From: Pirellulaceae bacterium | GTDB lineage: Bacteria; Planctomycetota; Planctomycetia; Pirellulales; Pirellulaceae | Length of the DNA stretch: 64,000 nucleotides | Reading direction: 5' to 3' | NCBI GenBank assembly: GCA_019636385.1 | Contig: JAHBXT010000001.1 | Span: forward strand, 124,001 to 188,000 | In this document: piece after piece, positions 29,115-37,200 of the stretch | How positions within the stretch are numbered: the first letter of the stretch is position 1 | How the letters are laid out: the number at the start of each line of letters is the position of its first letter | Program-made: the position numbers and the translations under genes | Notes under the pieces: generated by a model | The model's input: the letters and a program-made list of their open reading frames with translations, nothing else | Told to the model about the DNA's origin: nothing | Database searches by the model: none

Positions 29115-30866
29115 ATGAGACGGATTATTTTTTGCGCTGCAGAGATCGTATGCGGATTGTCGATCACGCACCTGACAGTGGCCGCCCAGCCGACTCAGTA
29201 CGCGCGTTTTCAGCACGGCAACTTGGTCGCCTATGGCTTGGTAGTCGGCGATCAAGTCCAACAGATTGACGGCGACTTATTCGGCGACTTTCGCTTGACA
29301 GACCAGCGGTTTGCCCTGGACCAGGTGCATCTGCTGCCGCCCACTCAGCCCAGCCAAATCCTGGCTCTGGCAGGAAATTACCGTAGCCACTTAAACGCAG
29401 AGGAAATTCCCCCCAAGTTTCAGGTCGTGCAGCCGTTCTACAAGAGCCCTTCCTGCGTCGTGGGGCAAGGACAAAACATCGTGCTGCCAGCGGATTCCAG
29501 CGATGTGCATTTTGAAGCCGAGCTGGTGATAGTAATCGGAAAAAGGTGCAGTCGCGTGTCGGAGGCGGAAGCCATGGATTATGTGTTCGGCGTCACGGCG
29601 GGTAATGACGTCAGCGAACGGTTCTGGCAGAACGACCCACAGCACAAAGATATCCAGTGGTGGCGCGCCAAGGGTGCCGATACGTTTGGACCAGTTGGTC
29701 CGGTAATCGCTACCGGTATCGACTATGGCAACTTGCGTTTGCAAATGAAGGTAAATGGGCAAATCAAACAAGATGACCGTACGTCCTCGTTGATCCACAG
29801 CATTCCCAAGACGGTCAGCTACATCAGTCAGTACGTTACGTTGCAGCCGGGCGATTTGATCTTTACGGGAACTCCTGGCGAAACTTCGCCGATCCAGCCG
29901 GGCGATGTGTGCGAAGTTGAACTGGAGGGAGTTGGTACGTTGCGTAATCCAGTGATCGCACAACCTGCCAACGGAATGATGCAAATGCACGAGCAGCCAG
30001 GCGAATACCTTGATATTCTCGCAGGCGATCGACCGGTCGTCAGGTTTATGCTCAAGCCACGCGATGGCTCGTCGCCCGAAGCACACTACGAAACGTTTAA
30101 GCCGTTTCATCATGTGTTTGATCCGCTGACCGGGACACAGCTATTGACTGGCGGTGCGCATCCCAACACCAAACAGTTCCTGTATCCGCATCATCGGGGG
30201 CTGTTTTTTGGATTCAATCGCATAGCGTACGGTGGACAGCAGGCCGACATTTGGCACGGCAAAGACGGTGTACACAGTACCTGTCTACGATTGGAAGACA
30301 TGTCCACTTCGGAGAACTCGGCTACGCACACAGCCGTGATCGGTTGGTTCGGCACGGACGGACAGCAGTTCGCCGAAGAACGACGAACCGTCGTCGTCTA
30401 CAATTCAGTAGGTGGTACGCAGATCGACTGGTCGACCGAGCTGACGACAAAACTCGAAAAAGTACGGCTGGACGGTGATCCGCAGCACGCTGGATTTCAC
30501 TTTCGAGCCCATCAAGATGTCGCTATGCACAACTCCCAGCAGACCTACTACCTACGTCCCGATGGTCGCGGCAAATTGGGCGAAACTCGAAATTGGGATG
30601 CCAAGCGACCCGATCCAATTACCGAAAATCTACCGTGGAATGCGATGAGCTTTGTGGTGAGCGACCAGCGTTACACGGTGCTGCGCATCAATCACCCGGA
30701 CAATCCAGGACCGACTCGTGGCAGCGAGCGCGATTACGGACGTTTTGGCGATTACTTTGAATACGACCTTACGCCGGACAAACCGTTGCGGCTGAAATAT
30801 CGACTATGGATCCAGGCCGGCGAAATGCAACCATCTCAGTGCGCTCAACGCGCCACTTGGCGTTGA
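29115..30866 (+). CDS. Fusion of fumarylacetoacetate-hydrolase domain and PmoA-like domain, exported
   Basis: This 583-residue protein has a signal peptide ending near AAQP. Residues ~70-285 form an FAH-superfamily domain: LAGNYRSHLNAEE, FEAELVIVIGKRC with metal-binding Glu residues, FGVTAGNDVSERFWQ and DLIFTGTPGETSPIQPGD. Such enzymes cleave or decarboxylate 2-keto acids. Residues ~300-583 match the PmoA-like family common in planctomycetes (PHHRGLFFGFNRI, ADIWHGKDGVHS, WNAMSFVV). Joining a normally cytosolic FAH enzyme to a secreted PmoA-like domain behind a signal peptide is unusual. GGAG lies ten bases before the ATG. It sits 40 bases after the PQQ-propeller gene in the same orientation. 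Confidence 0.85.
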   Translation: MRRIIFCAAEIVCGLSITHLTVAAQPTQYARFQHGNLVAYGLVVGDQVQQIDGDLFGDFRLTDQRFALDQVHLLPPTQPSQILALAGNYRSHLNAEEIPPKFQVVQPFYKSPSCVVGQGQNIVLPADSSDVHFEAELVIVIGKRCSRVSEAEAMDYVFGVTAGNDVSERFWQNDPQHKDIQWWRAKGADTFGPVGPVIATGIDYGNLRLQMKVNGQIKQDDRTSSLIHSIPKTVSYISQYVTLQPGDLIFTGTPGETSPIQPGDVCEVELEGVGTLRNPVIAQPANGMMQMHEQPGEYLDILAGDRPVVRFMLKPRDGSSPEAHYETFKPFHHVFDPLTGTQLLTGGAHPNTKQFLYPHHRGLFFGFNRIAYGGQQADIWHGKDGVHSTCLRLEDMSTSENSATHTAVIGWFGTDGQQFAEERRTVVVYNSVGGTQIDWSTELTTKLEKVRLDGDPQHAGFHFRAHQDVAMHNSQQTYYLRPDGRGKLGETRNWDAKRPDPITENLPWNAMSFVVSDQRYTVLRINHPDNPGPTRGSERDYGRFGDYFEYDLTPDKPLRLKYRLWIQAGEMQPSQCAQRATWR

Positions 30867-31407
30867 CCGGCAGCAACGCTCGCCAGGAGTAGATCGCCTA
30901 ACGCACCGGTGCACGGTTGGTGCAATCGCGAATTGAGCCTGTCGTGTAACGCGATTGTACCATCACCCCCTGGCATGTTTCGCGTTCAAACCCAAATGAA
31001 TGCCGACACAGTTCGCCGAAACCGGTCACTGTGTCGCGATCTCCTGCTAGTCGTATTCTCAAGCATATCCGCCCCACCCCCCGCACATACCCCCGCTTCG
31101 CCGTGGGCCGCGTTCTTGCGTTGCCTGTTCAATTCTGGTAACCGTTCACGCAGGTTTATAGGGTGGACAAGCGGGCCAATGAAAATTGGTATTCAATCTA
31201 AAGACTGTCGATTTGAGCCAACCACCTTTCCATAGTAAACTCTTGGCCCCGCGCCGGCCCACCACGGGCGTGATCCGTTACCAATTCTGGATGGACAAGC
31301 CCTTGCCGGAACGCTGCTCACCATCGACAATAGACTTGCAGCCAGCGCAAGCCAGGCTGGGGAGTTTGACCAGAGCAGTCAGTGATTGTGATGGTTAACA
31401 ATCTATT
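30867..31407. other. 541-base gap before tmRNA
   Basis: I see no convincing gene. Short frames here lack recognisable sequence. The right end must hold the tmRNA promoter; TTGACC at 31366-31371 is a possible -35 element, but no good -10 stands at the standard distance. Confidence 0.5.
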
Positions 31408-31762
31408 GGGGGCGATTGGATTCGACCGGGTAGCTAGAAGTGAGGGTGGCGTGTCGTGGTTGGTCAGTGAGCCACGTTAAAAGCTGACTAAAAATTTAGT
31501 TGCAGATGCAAATCTAGCAATGGCAGCCTAGTTTAGGCTACCCTGGTTGAGGAGGTCCGCCGGAGACGTCCGACTGCCAGTCGCAATTCCGGATCGTCCT
31601 CTACCGCGCCTGGCACGTAGAAGACTAAAAAAGCTCCAGGCTGGCCTGTTACAGAGCTTCGTCGATAGGCGCCGTTGCAGGTAAGAAACAAACCGTCGAC
31701 TACACACGTAGAAGTTCTCATGGAAATATCACGGGACGGGGGTTCGATTCCCCCCGCCTCCA
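31408..31762 (+). ncRNA. ssrA: tmRNA (transfer-messenger RNA)
   Basis: tmRNA rescues ribosomes stalled on broken mRNA by trans-translation and tags the nascent protein for proteolysis. The 5' end reads GGGGGCGATTGGATTCGACC, the tRNA-like start. The 3' end has the T-arm GGGGGTTCGATTCCCCC, and GGGGGCG at 31408-31414 pairs with CGCCTCC at 31755-31761 (one G-U). The discriminator A is 31762; CCA is not encoded (CTC follows). TAGTT precedes the resume codon GCA at 31502, as in other tmRNAs, giving the tag ADANLAMAA with stop TAG at 31529-31531. It ends in M-A-A where most bacterial tags end A-L-A-A. It is a one-piece tmRNA of about 355 nt. A terminator follows. Confidence 0.97.
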
Positions 31763-31798
31763 CTCAACCAGCCATCGAAAGGTGGCTCCAGGCAAACC

Positions 31799-31833
31799 GA
31801 CCCGCTGGCTCACCCCAGCGGGTCTTTGCATTT
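31799..31833 (+). terminator. tmRNA terminator
   Basis: A perfect 10-bp stem (31799-31808 GACCCGCTGG with 31815-31824 CCAGCGGGTC) with a 6-base loop is followed by TTTGCATTT. It lies 37 bases beyond the mature tmRNA 3' end. Confidence 0.85.
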
Positions 31834-31888
31834 CTACCCAATAAAATTAGGGCTTTTGCGAGTCGTCGAATGTTGACACGCACCAAAC

Positions 31889-31981
31889 CACGGGACGTGC
31901 TCAACACCCATCGCCACCCCAAAAGGCTCTGGTTCGGGTCAAAGGCTCAAAACCACGGGACGCCCCCTAGCACGTCCCGTG
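31889..31981. repeat. Cluster of CACGGGACG repeats next to tmRNA
   Basis: CACGGGACG occurs at 31889-31897 and 31954-31962, and inverted at 31973-31981. A further copy is inside the tmRNA 3' region (31730-31738). The first and the inverted copy extend to a 12-base perfect inverted repeat (31889-31900 with 31970-31981). These may be remnants of tmRNA-end duplications or REP-like palindromes; a REP-associated transposase gene is 1.1 kb away. Confidence 0.5.
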
Positions 31982-31984
31982 CTC

Positions 31985-32011
31985 AAAAACCCTGCAAAAT
32001 ACAGGGTTTTT
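31985..32011. terminator. Bidirectional hairpin with A- and T-runs
   Basis: AAAAACCCTG (31985-31994) pairs with CAGGGTTTTT (32002-32011) around a 7-base loop. The stem has an A-run on one side and a T-run on the other, so it can act as an intrinsic terminator for both strands. It insulates the tmRNA side from the higBA operon. Confidence 0.75.
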
Positions 32012-32179
32012 CGTCGCTCTGAACCGCCTCTAGGTTTTGGTGAAAATGCCAGGTGGCGAGGGGATGAAAAAGGAGGCCAAGGAGTCCCGCAGTGATAGCG
32101 GGACCGGCGCAAGCCAGCGTTTGGGATCACAGCGATCTTCTTTCGAATCGCTGCGTCGAGTCCGTAAGAAAGATCAAGA

Positions 32180-32227
32180 GTTCGTGTTTTTCGAACAATC
32201 GGGCTTACTTGTTCGTATTTTACGAAC
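32180..32227 (+). promoter_or_regulatory. Twin palindromic operators of the higBA operon
   Basis: Two 17-base palindromes, GTTCGTGTTTTTCGAAC (32180-32196) and GTTCGTATTTTACGAAC (32211-32227), share the half-site GTTCG. Their centres are 31 bases apart, about three helical turns, so two dimers would sit on one DNA face. A weak promoter overlaps the second: TTGTTC at 32209-32214, 17 bases, ATAACT at 32232-32237. They lie just before higB, as expected for sites bound by the HigA antitoxin. Binding itself is inferred. Confidence 0.75.
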
Positions 32228-32264
32228 TAACATAACTAGAGAGGTCGATATAGGGGAGGAATGG

Positions 32265-32648
32265 ATGCGGGTCATCTCGAAGACAAGGCTACGACAGTTC
32301 TGGGAATCTTCGGGTAATGAGGATTCTGCAGGACCGCTGCGAGCATGGCATACTCATGTCAGCCATCGCTGCGTCGCTTGGCGGTCGTGGTCTGATGTCA
32401 AACTGACCTTTGGATCGGCGAGTCTTGTTGGTAACTGTGTCGTCTTCAATATCGGTGGCAACAAGTACCGTCTCGTGACGAGGATTCTCTACCGCAGCCA
32501 GAAGGTGCTTATCCTCAAAATCATGACGCACGTCGAATACGACCAAGACACATGGAAAGAAGACTGCGGTTGCTACCAGCCGCCTGCTAAGAAATCAAAG
32601 ACAACTGATACAACACCGACGGCAAAGCCTAAGAAGCGAGGGGGCTAG
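32265..32648 (+). CDS. higB: HigB-type mRNA interferase toxin
   Basis: This type II toxin cleaves mRNA on the ribosome. The match to the HigB_toxin family is clear: MRVISKTRLRQFWE at the start, then PLRAWHTHV, WSDVKLTFGSASLVGNCVVF, NIGGNKYRLVTRI and a closing THVEYDQ. I place the start at ATG 32265, which has AGGGGAGGA five bases upstream and starts the conserved sequence, although the frame is open from 32037. It ends in a Lys/Pro/Thr-rich tail of about 25 residues (PPAKKSKTTDTTPTAKPKK) beyond the normal ~100-residue toxin fold. A zinc-like CGC motif stands before the tail. The higA antitoxin gene begins two bases after its stop. Confidence 0.92.
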   Translation: MRVISKTRLRQFWESSGNEDSAGPLRAWHTHVSHRCVAWRSWSDVKLTFGSASLVGNCVVFNIGGNKYRLVTRILYRSQKVLILKIMTHVEYDQDTWKEDCGCYQPPAKKSKTTDTTPTAKPKKRGG

Positions 32649-32650
32649 TC

Positions 32651-33082
32651 ATGGCCACTAAGATGCAGTATCGCCTGAAGGGAAAAAGCAAAGACTCCTA
32701 TCTGGAACTTGTGTCGGAATTCCCATTAGCGTCCATCAAAAGCGACCAGCATCTGTCCGAAGCGCAGAAAGTGATAGACTTCCTGCTCGCTCGGGGCACC
32801 CTGAACGGGGGCGAAGAAACATACCTCGATGCGCTCAGCGATCTTGTCGGCGTTTACGAAGACGATCAGCACGCTATCCAGCCGGCTTCCGACGCCGAAA
32901 TGCTGCAGCATCTGTTAGATGCCAAGGGAATCACCCAGGCACAGTTGAGCCGAGATACGAACCTCCCGAAATCTACGATTTCCGAAATACTCAAGGGGAA
33001 GAAGCGGTTCAGTCGGCAAGTGCTCCGCAAGTTGGCTGACTACTTCCAAGTGGATGTGTCGGTGTTAGCGGCGAACCTCTGA
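32651..33082 (+). CDS. higA: HigA-type antitoxin (XRE helix-turn-helix)
   Basis: This is the DNA-binding antitoxin of the HigBA pair. The 143 residues have an N-terminal HigB-binding helical part (~1-75) and a C-terminal XRE/Cro helix-turn-helix at ~85-135 (GITQAQLSRDTNLPKSTISEILKGKKRFS), the recognition helix being around KSTISEIL. It has AGGGGG seven bases before the ATG and lies two bases after the higB stop, so the two are translated together in the order toxin then antitoxin. It presumably represses from the two palindromes at 32180-32227. Confidence 0.93.
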   Translation: MATKMQYRLKGKSKDSYLELVSEFPLASIKSDQHLSEAQKVIDFLLARGTLNGGEETYLDALSDLVGVYEDDQHAIQPASDAEMLQHLLDAKGITQAQLSRDTNLPKSTISEILKGKKRFSRQVLRKLADYFQVDVSVLAANL

Positions 33083-33089
33083 AAAAGTC

Positions 33090-33884
33090 TCATAGAATTC
33101 CCACAGCGTGGTTCGATTCCAAACCCGCTGGGATCAACGATCGTCGTTGCTCTTCCCAAGAAACTGGAATACCCTTGCGGAGTTGCTGAAGGCTGATTGT
33201 CATTTTGGCATCAAAACGGACGCGGGGGCGACCGCGCGGGCGAAGTGATGATTCCAAGTTCAATCGTTTGGCCATTGATTCTACCCAACTCGTATCTCCA
33301 AAAGGACTTCCACGCTGTGCAGAAGTTCGAATTGCCTGGAGTTCAATGTCCGTCAATGCTTGATTCACACGCTCAACCCAATTGGGTGAACGAGATAGAG
33401 GCCAAGCTGTCAAGAGTTTCTGGTCAGGTTCGGGCCCCTGAAGCCAGCGAAACAGCGAGCCCCACCGCCAAGCCTCAGCCCGTTTGGTCAACCCAGCACG
33501 CAGAGCGTTCCTTTCAACATAGCGGCAAACCGTCAAAAAGTGTTCATTGTCCTGAATCGGAAAGCGCTTGAATCGCCCTTGATAGACGTGCCCTTGACCG
33601 GAAGTATGGTAATGGGCGTGATAGCGCATGGTGTGAGTCGCCGTGACCCACCGCAAGAAATCACTCATCGCACCATCCCGATTGCGTCTGAGAACCAAAC
33701 GCCAATGACTGAGCATCAACTGAAACGAGAACAGAGAAACATCATAGCGTTCCAACCCCTCGGAAAGAATTTTCTCGAAGGCTTCGTAATCCGCGTCTTT
33801 TCGAAAGATGATCTGACGGGCATTACCGCGATTCAAAGCATGGTAAAGCCCACCAGCTTCAGCAGCTCGTGGTCGTCTTGGCAT
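33090..33884 (-). CDS. REP-associated tyrosine transposase (RAYT), HUH motif damaged
   Basis: This 264-residue protein belongs to the Y1/TnpA-REP family: MPRRPRAAEAGGLYHALNRG at the start, then YHTSGQGHVYQGRFKRFPIQ, and CRYVERNALRAGL with the catalytic Tyr. The metal-binding HUH motif, usually like MPNHxHLVL in relatives, reads MLSHWRLVL: His60 is kept but the second His is Arg62 (codon CGT at 33699-33701, one base from CAT). The MPN and a following WP are also lost. The reading frame is intact, so this could be recent inactivation or a non-catalytic derivative. The antisense-oriented gene ends 7 bases from higA. The sequence upstream of its start contains GGGGTCAGGACTC (reverse strand near 33925), which resembles an element end of this family. 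Confidence 0.85.
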   Translation of the reverse strand: MPRRPRAAEAGGLYHALNRGNARQIIFRKDADYEAFEKILSEGLERYDVSLFSFQLMLSHWRLVLRRNRDGAMSDFLRWVTATHTMRYHAHYHTSGQGHVYQGRFKRFPIQDNEHFLTVCRYVERNALRAGLTKRAEAWRWGSLFRWLQGPEPDQKLLTAWPLSRSPNWVERVNQALTDIELQAIRTSAQRGSPFGDTSWVESMAKRLNLESSLRPRGRPRVRFDAKMTISLQQLRKGIPVSWEEQRRSLIPAGLESNHAVGIL

Positions 33885-33939
33885 TCCAGCCGGTTACCAC
33901 CGACGCTTGCACCCATCACTGAGTCCTGACCCCTTTTTA

Positions 33940-34244
33940 ATCAATGAGCTGCCAGAGTATCGAGGCAAGACTGCTGTGCTGGTGGTAACGGATCATGGTT
34001 GCGGTGATGGACGCGAGGGCTGGAAGAACCACAGTGTCGACCTTCCAGGATCGGAGCATATATGGATCGCAGCTTTTGGTCCTGGCATCGTTGCAACGGG
34101 CATCGACAGCGGCAGGAGATTCACCAGTCGCAGGTTGCAGCAACCATTGCCAGTCTCCTGCGACTGGATTTTAAGGCTCACGACCCTCGAATTGCACAAG
34201 CCTTACCCATCATTGCCCAAGGCCATGATAATCGTTTGACATAA
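33940..34244 (+). pseudogene. C-terminal fragment of an alkaline-phosphatase-superfamily (sulfatase-like) gene, frameshifted
   Basis: Translation from 33940 gives ELPEYRGKTAVLVVTDHG, GDGREGWKNHS and HIWIAAFGPG, the end of an alkaline-phosphatase-fold hydrolase. The TDHG and NHS histidines are metal ligands of the superfamily. At about 34108-34116 the frame changes by one base, and the homologous end continues as IHQSQVAATIASLLRLDF and IAQALPIIAQ to a stop at 34244. The N-terminal three quarters are absent; the fragment begins immediately beside the RAYT element, which may have cut the gene. It is not functional. Confidence 0.75.
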
Positions 34245-34269
34245 CTCGCTCCAATCCCAAATGATCCGT

Positions 34270-37200
34270 TCAGGGTAGTTCGAATGAGCCAAAGAATTGA
34301 TCGACATCAGTTAACCATTCTTTGGAACTCAGCGATTGCAGGTCCCTTGAAACGAGGCTTGATTTGAGTCGAGTCGCAGGACTGGCTTGTGTGCCGGTGA
34401 ATGTTTCAAACCAAGTGGGCTGGATTTCAAGCTTGCGGTGCGACATCTCTCTGGACCTCCGTACAAGTTGACCTGGGAGTTCTTCCCCATACGTGGAGAA
34501 TCTGCTGGCGGTGCTTTTATCGGAATCTCCTCTGAGATCGTGCTTCGAAAGTAGGTTCGGTGAAATCACAGCCGGAACGTTGCCTGAACTGCGCTTAGGC
34601 AGTGTGCTCAAGTAACCTTTGTCTTTGTCATTACCAGTACTCGTTGACATCATCTGGCCCGCCCCACCGCCTTGTCCCTGACTGGCGGCTGGAATGGAAA
34701 TATTGGTTAGTTGCGTACTGACAGTCGAGCGCATGGCGCTGATATCAGCAAAGGCTACTGTGCCGTTCTTGTCTAGATCAACAATACTCGTGGCATTCAC
34801 GATTTGACTGACCTCATGGCGAATGGCTCTAATATCAGCAAACGAGACGGTGTAGATTCCGCCCAACTGCCCTGTTGTTTCGCCAAGGAGATGCCCGATG
34901 TAGTAGACTTCAGGAGCTGCCAGCCCCGTGTCATCGTTGGCTTTAATGGTGATTCGCAGCCAGCGATTGACGATCGCAACGTCCGGCCACTCGATAACCA
35001 CTCGATTCGGCGAACCAGGCACGACAGTAACGGATGATGGAGCAGGTGCCGAAGCCCAATCAACAGGCAGATTGTCACCTTCAATAAATGCACCTTGAGG
35101 GCTCATTTGAAACTTAAAGTCGTTGACGCTCAGGCTTCCGGGAAGGTTTTCGATATCGAACACCAAACCGTTGATTCCGCGATTGGAGTTGATTAGGTTG
35201 TCGTAACTGAGTGTCTGCGGAGCAATACCTTCTTTGGCAAGTTGCTTGCTAGTATCCAAAGCATTCGACAGGGAACCCGTATCAAACGAAGTGCCATGGT
35301 AGTACACAAAGGCACCGCTGACCTCGGCAAAATTCTCGGAATCCCCGAAGTCATCTTCCAGCTCGATCTCACCGTCATATAGATCGTCAAAGTGATATCC
35401 ATCGCCTGGAATCGGGGTCCCAAGTACAACCGGGATCGAGCCAAGCACAACGTCCGTACCCTCACGTACAAATTGCAGGTCAAAACGATGAGGCACCCCA
35501 TCGCCGATATACTCAATATAAAATGCTGCAGTTTGACCGGCGGTCAGGCCGTTAAGTGTGCCAGTATGATTGATAATATTTACCCGCGGGTCCGAAGCAC
35601 GAACAGTGATGTTGACGGCAACGTTAGTAACCGCGTTCTGAATAGCATTCACCACTCCAGCCGATACGCTGCCGGCAAATCCAGATGCGATCTGGAAATA
35701 GAATGGATCCCCTGGTGCGATAGGATCAACGGTCCCATTGGCAATGGTGGTTGTCGACTGATTAATGGCTCCGGTCAGTTTCGCGAGGGCCTCCAGCGCC
35801 TGTCGGGGATCCAAGTTTGCTTGAGGATTGGTTCCGAGTCCGATCACTAAGGCGCCGAGTGCATTCAAGCCTGTGATCGTCTCCTGAAACCCGGCACCTG
35901 AGCCGAAGGGAGTCGTTGCACGTGAGGTTTCTGTCAGATCACTGATGGGTAGCGTAAGCCCGCCCAGTCCCGTGATCGAGGTTTCTCCCTTGGGTTGGTA
36001 GGCAAAACCCGTGTCAGTGGCTAACAGGATGACAGGCAACGCACCGGCACGAAATCCTCCGCCACCAATGGTTCCAGCCGCAGGCAAGGCACCGCTGGCC
36101 GTATCTACCGTAAAAGATGCAAAGGGCGGAACGTCTCCGCTGTTGCCGGGACTCAATTGAGTTGAACTCAGTCCTGCAGCTCCGCTATCCAGTACAGAAC
36201 CATTATTATTGCCGTCGAACCCCAGCCCGGTTACGAGTTGATATAGGGCTTCAATATCAGTTTCCGGCTCGTCTCCACCGTATCCCGGAGCCGTACGATC
36301 GAGGGCTGATTGAATGGCGGCCTCGTAGCCCGGTGTACTAGAGCGGACAATCGGCTGATTCAAGATGAACGGACGACCCGTCGAATACTCGGCAGCGAAA
36401 TTCGCATATTCCTCAAAACGACCCACGCCGAAACCAAGATCAATTCCCGGCAGTAGACTTTGTAACTGAGCCATAATTAACGGGAAGGCGCTGCGGACGA
36501 TAGGACTGTTGTAGGTAAAGCTGCCTGTATCATCAAACAGCAGGAAGACGTCGACCAGGTTGGTTAGACCGCCGGAGCCAGGTAAGGTAATCGTCACATT
36601 TTGAGAGAAGTGTTCGCCGTTCTCAAGCGACCGCGTGATACTTAGCGGTGTCACATTACCAACGGCTAGATTACTGACACCATCTGGCCATAAGTCACCG
36701 CCGATGGTCGTTGGAGAGGTCCCAGTGTGACCGTTTTCGAGCACTGTTCGAACAACATACGCCCCCGGTGACAAATCTAGGAATGCATACGAACCATCAA
36801 TTGCCGTCAGGGTTATTGGCTCGCCCGGGTCCCAACTATTGTTGCGATTCAAGTCGATGAATACCGTCGTACCGGCGATCCCGGTCTCGCCCGCATCCCT
36901 CACGCCGTTCGCATTAGCGTCATTGAATTTTATGCCGTGAATCTCATTAGGGCGGTAAACGTCAGCGAAGTCGACGCCCGTAAGACTCTGTCCCCCCAAT
37001 ACGGATACTGCATGGACTAACTCACTGGATGGTGTGGCACTCAATCGCGGTGGCAATACCTGGCGAACATTGTAGTTGCCTGCAGCGAGGTGAGTGAAGC
37101 TATACGTACCGGCCTCATTGACTGAAGGAGTAAAAAACTGGTCTGCAGACGATACTGTCGATGGTTCGTCAAGATCGAGCGCTTCGTTACCGTTGGTGTC

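Noticed and set aside
30909..31235. 108-codon plus-strand frame before tmRNA
   Set aside because: Low-quality composition and no homologous feature; likely chance in non-coding DNA.
31533..31763. 76-codon minus-strand frame beginning MEAGGIEPPS
   Set aside because: This is the reverse complement of the tmRNA 3' end, a known source of false protein starts; not a gene.
31675..32022. 115-codon plus-strand frame over the tmRNA end
   Set aside because: It runs through the tmRNA T-arm, its terminator and the repeat cluster and has no protein-like pattern.
33110..33120. Eleven-base match GGTTCGATTCC to the tmRNA T-arm inside the RAYT gene end
   Set aside because: No further similarity on either side and it is part of coding sequence; probably chance.
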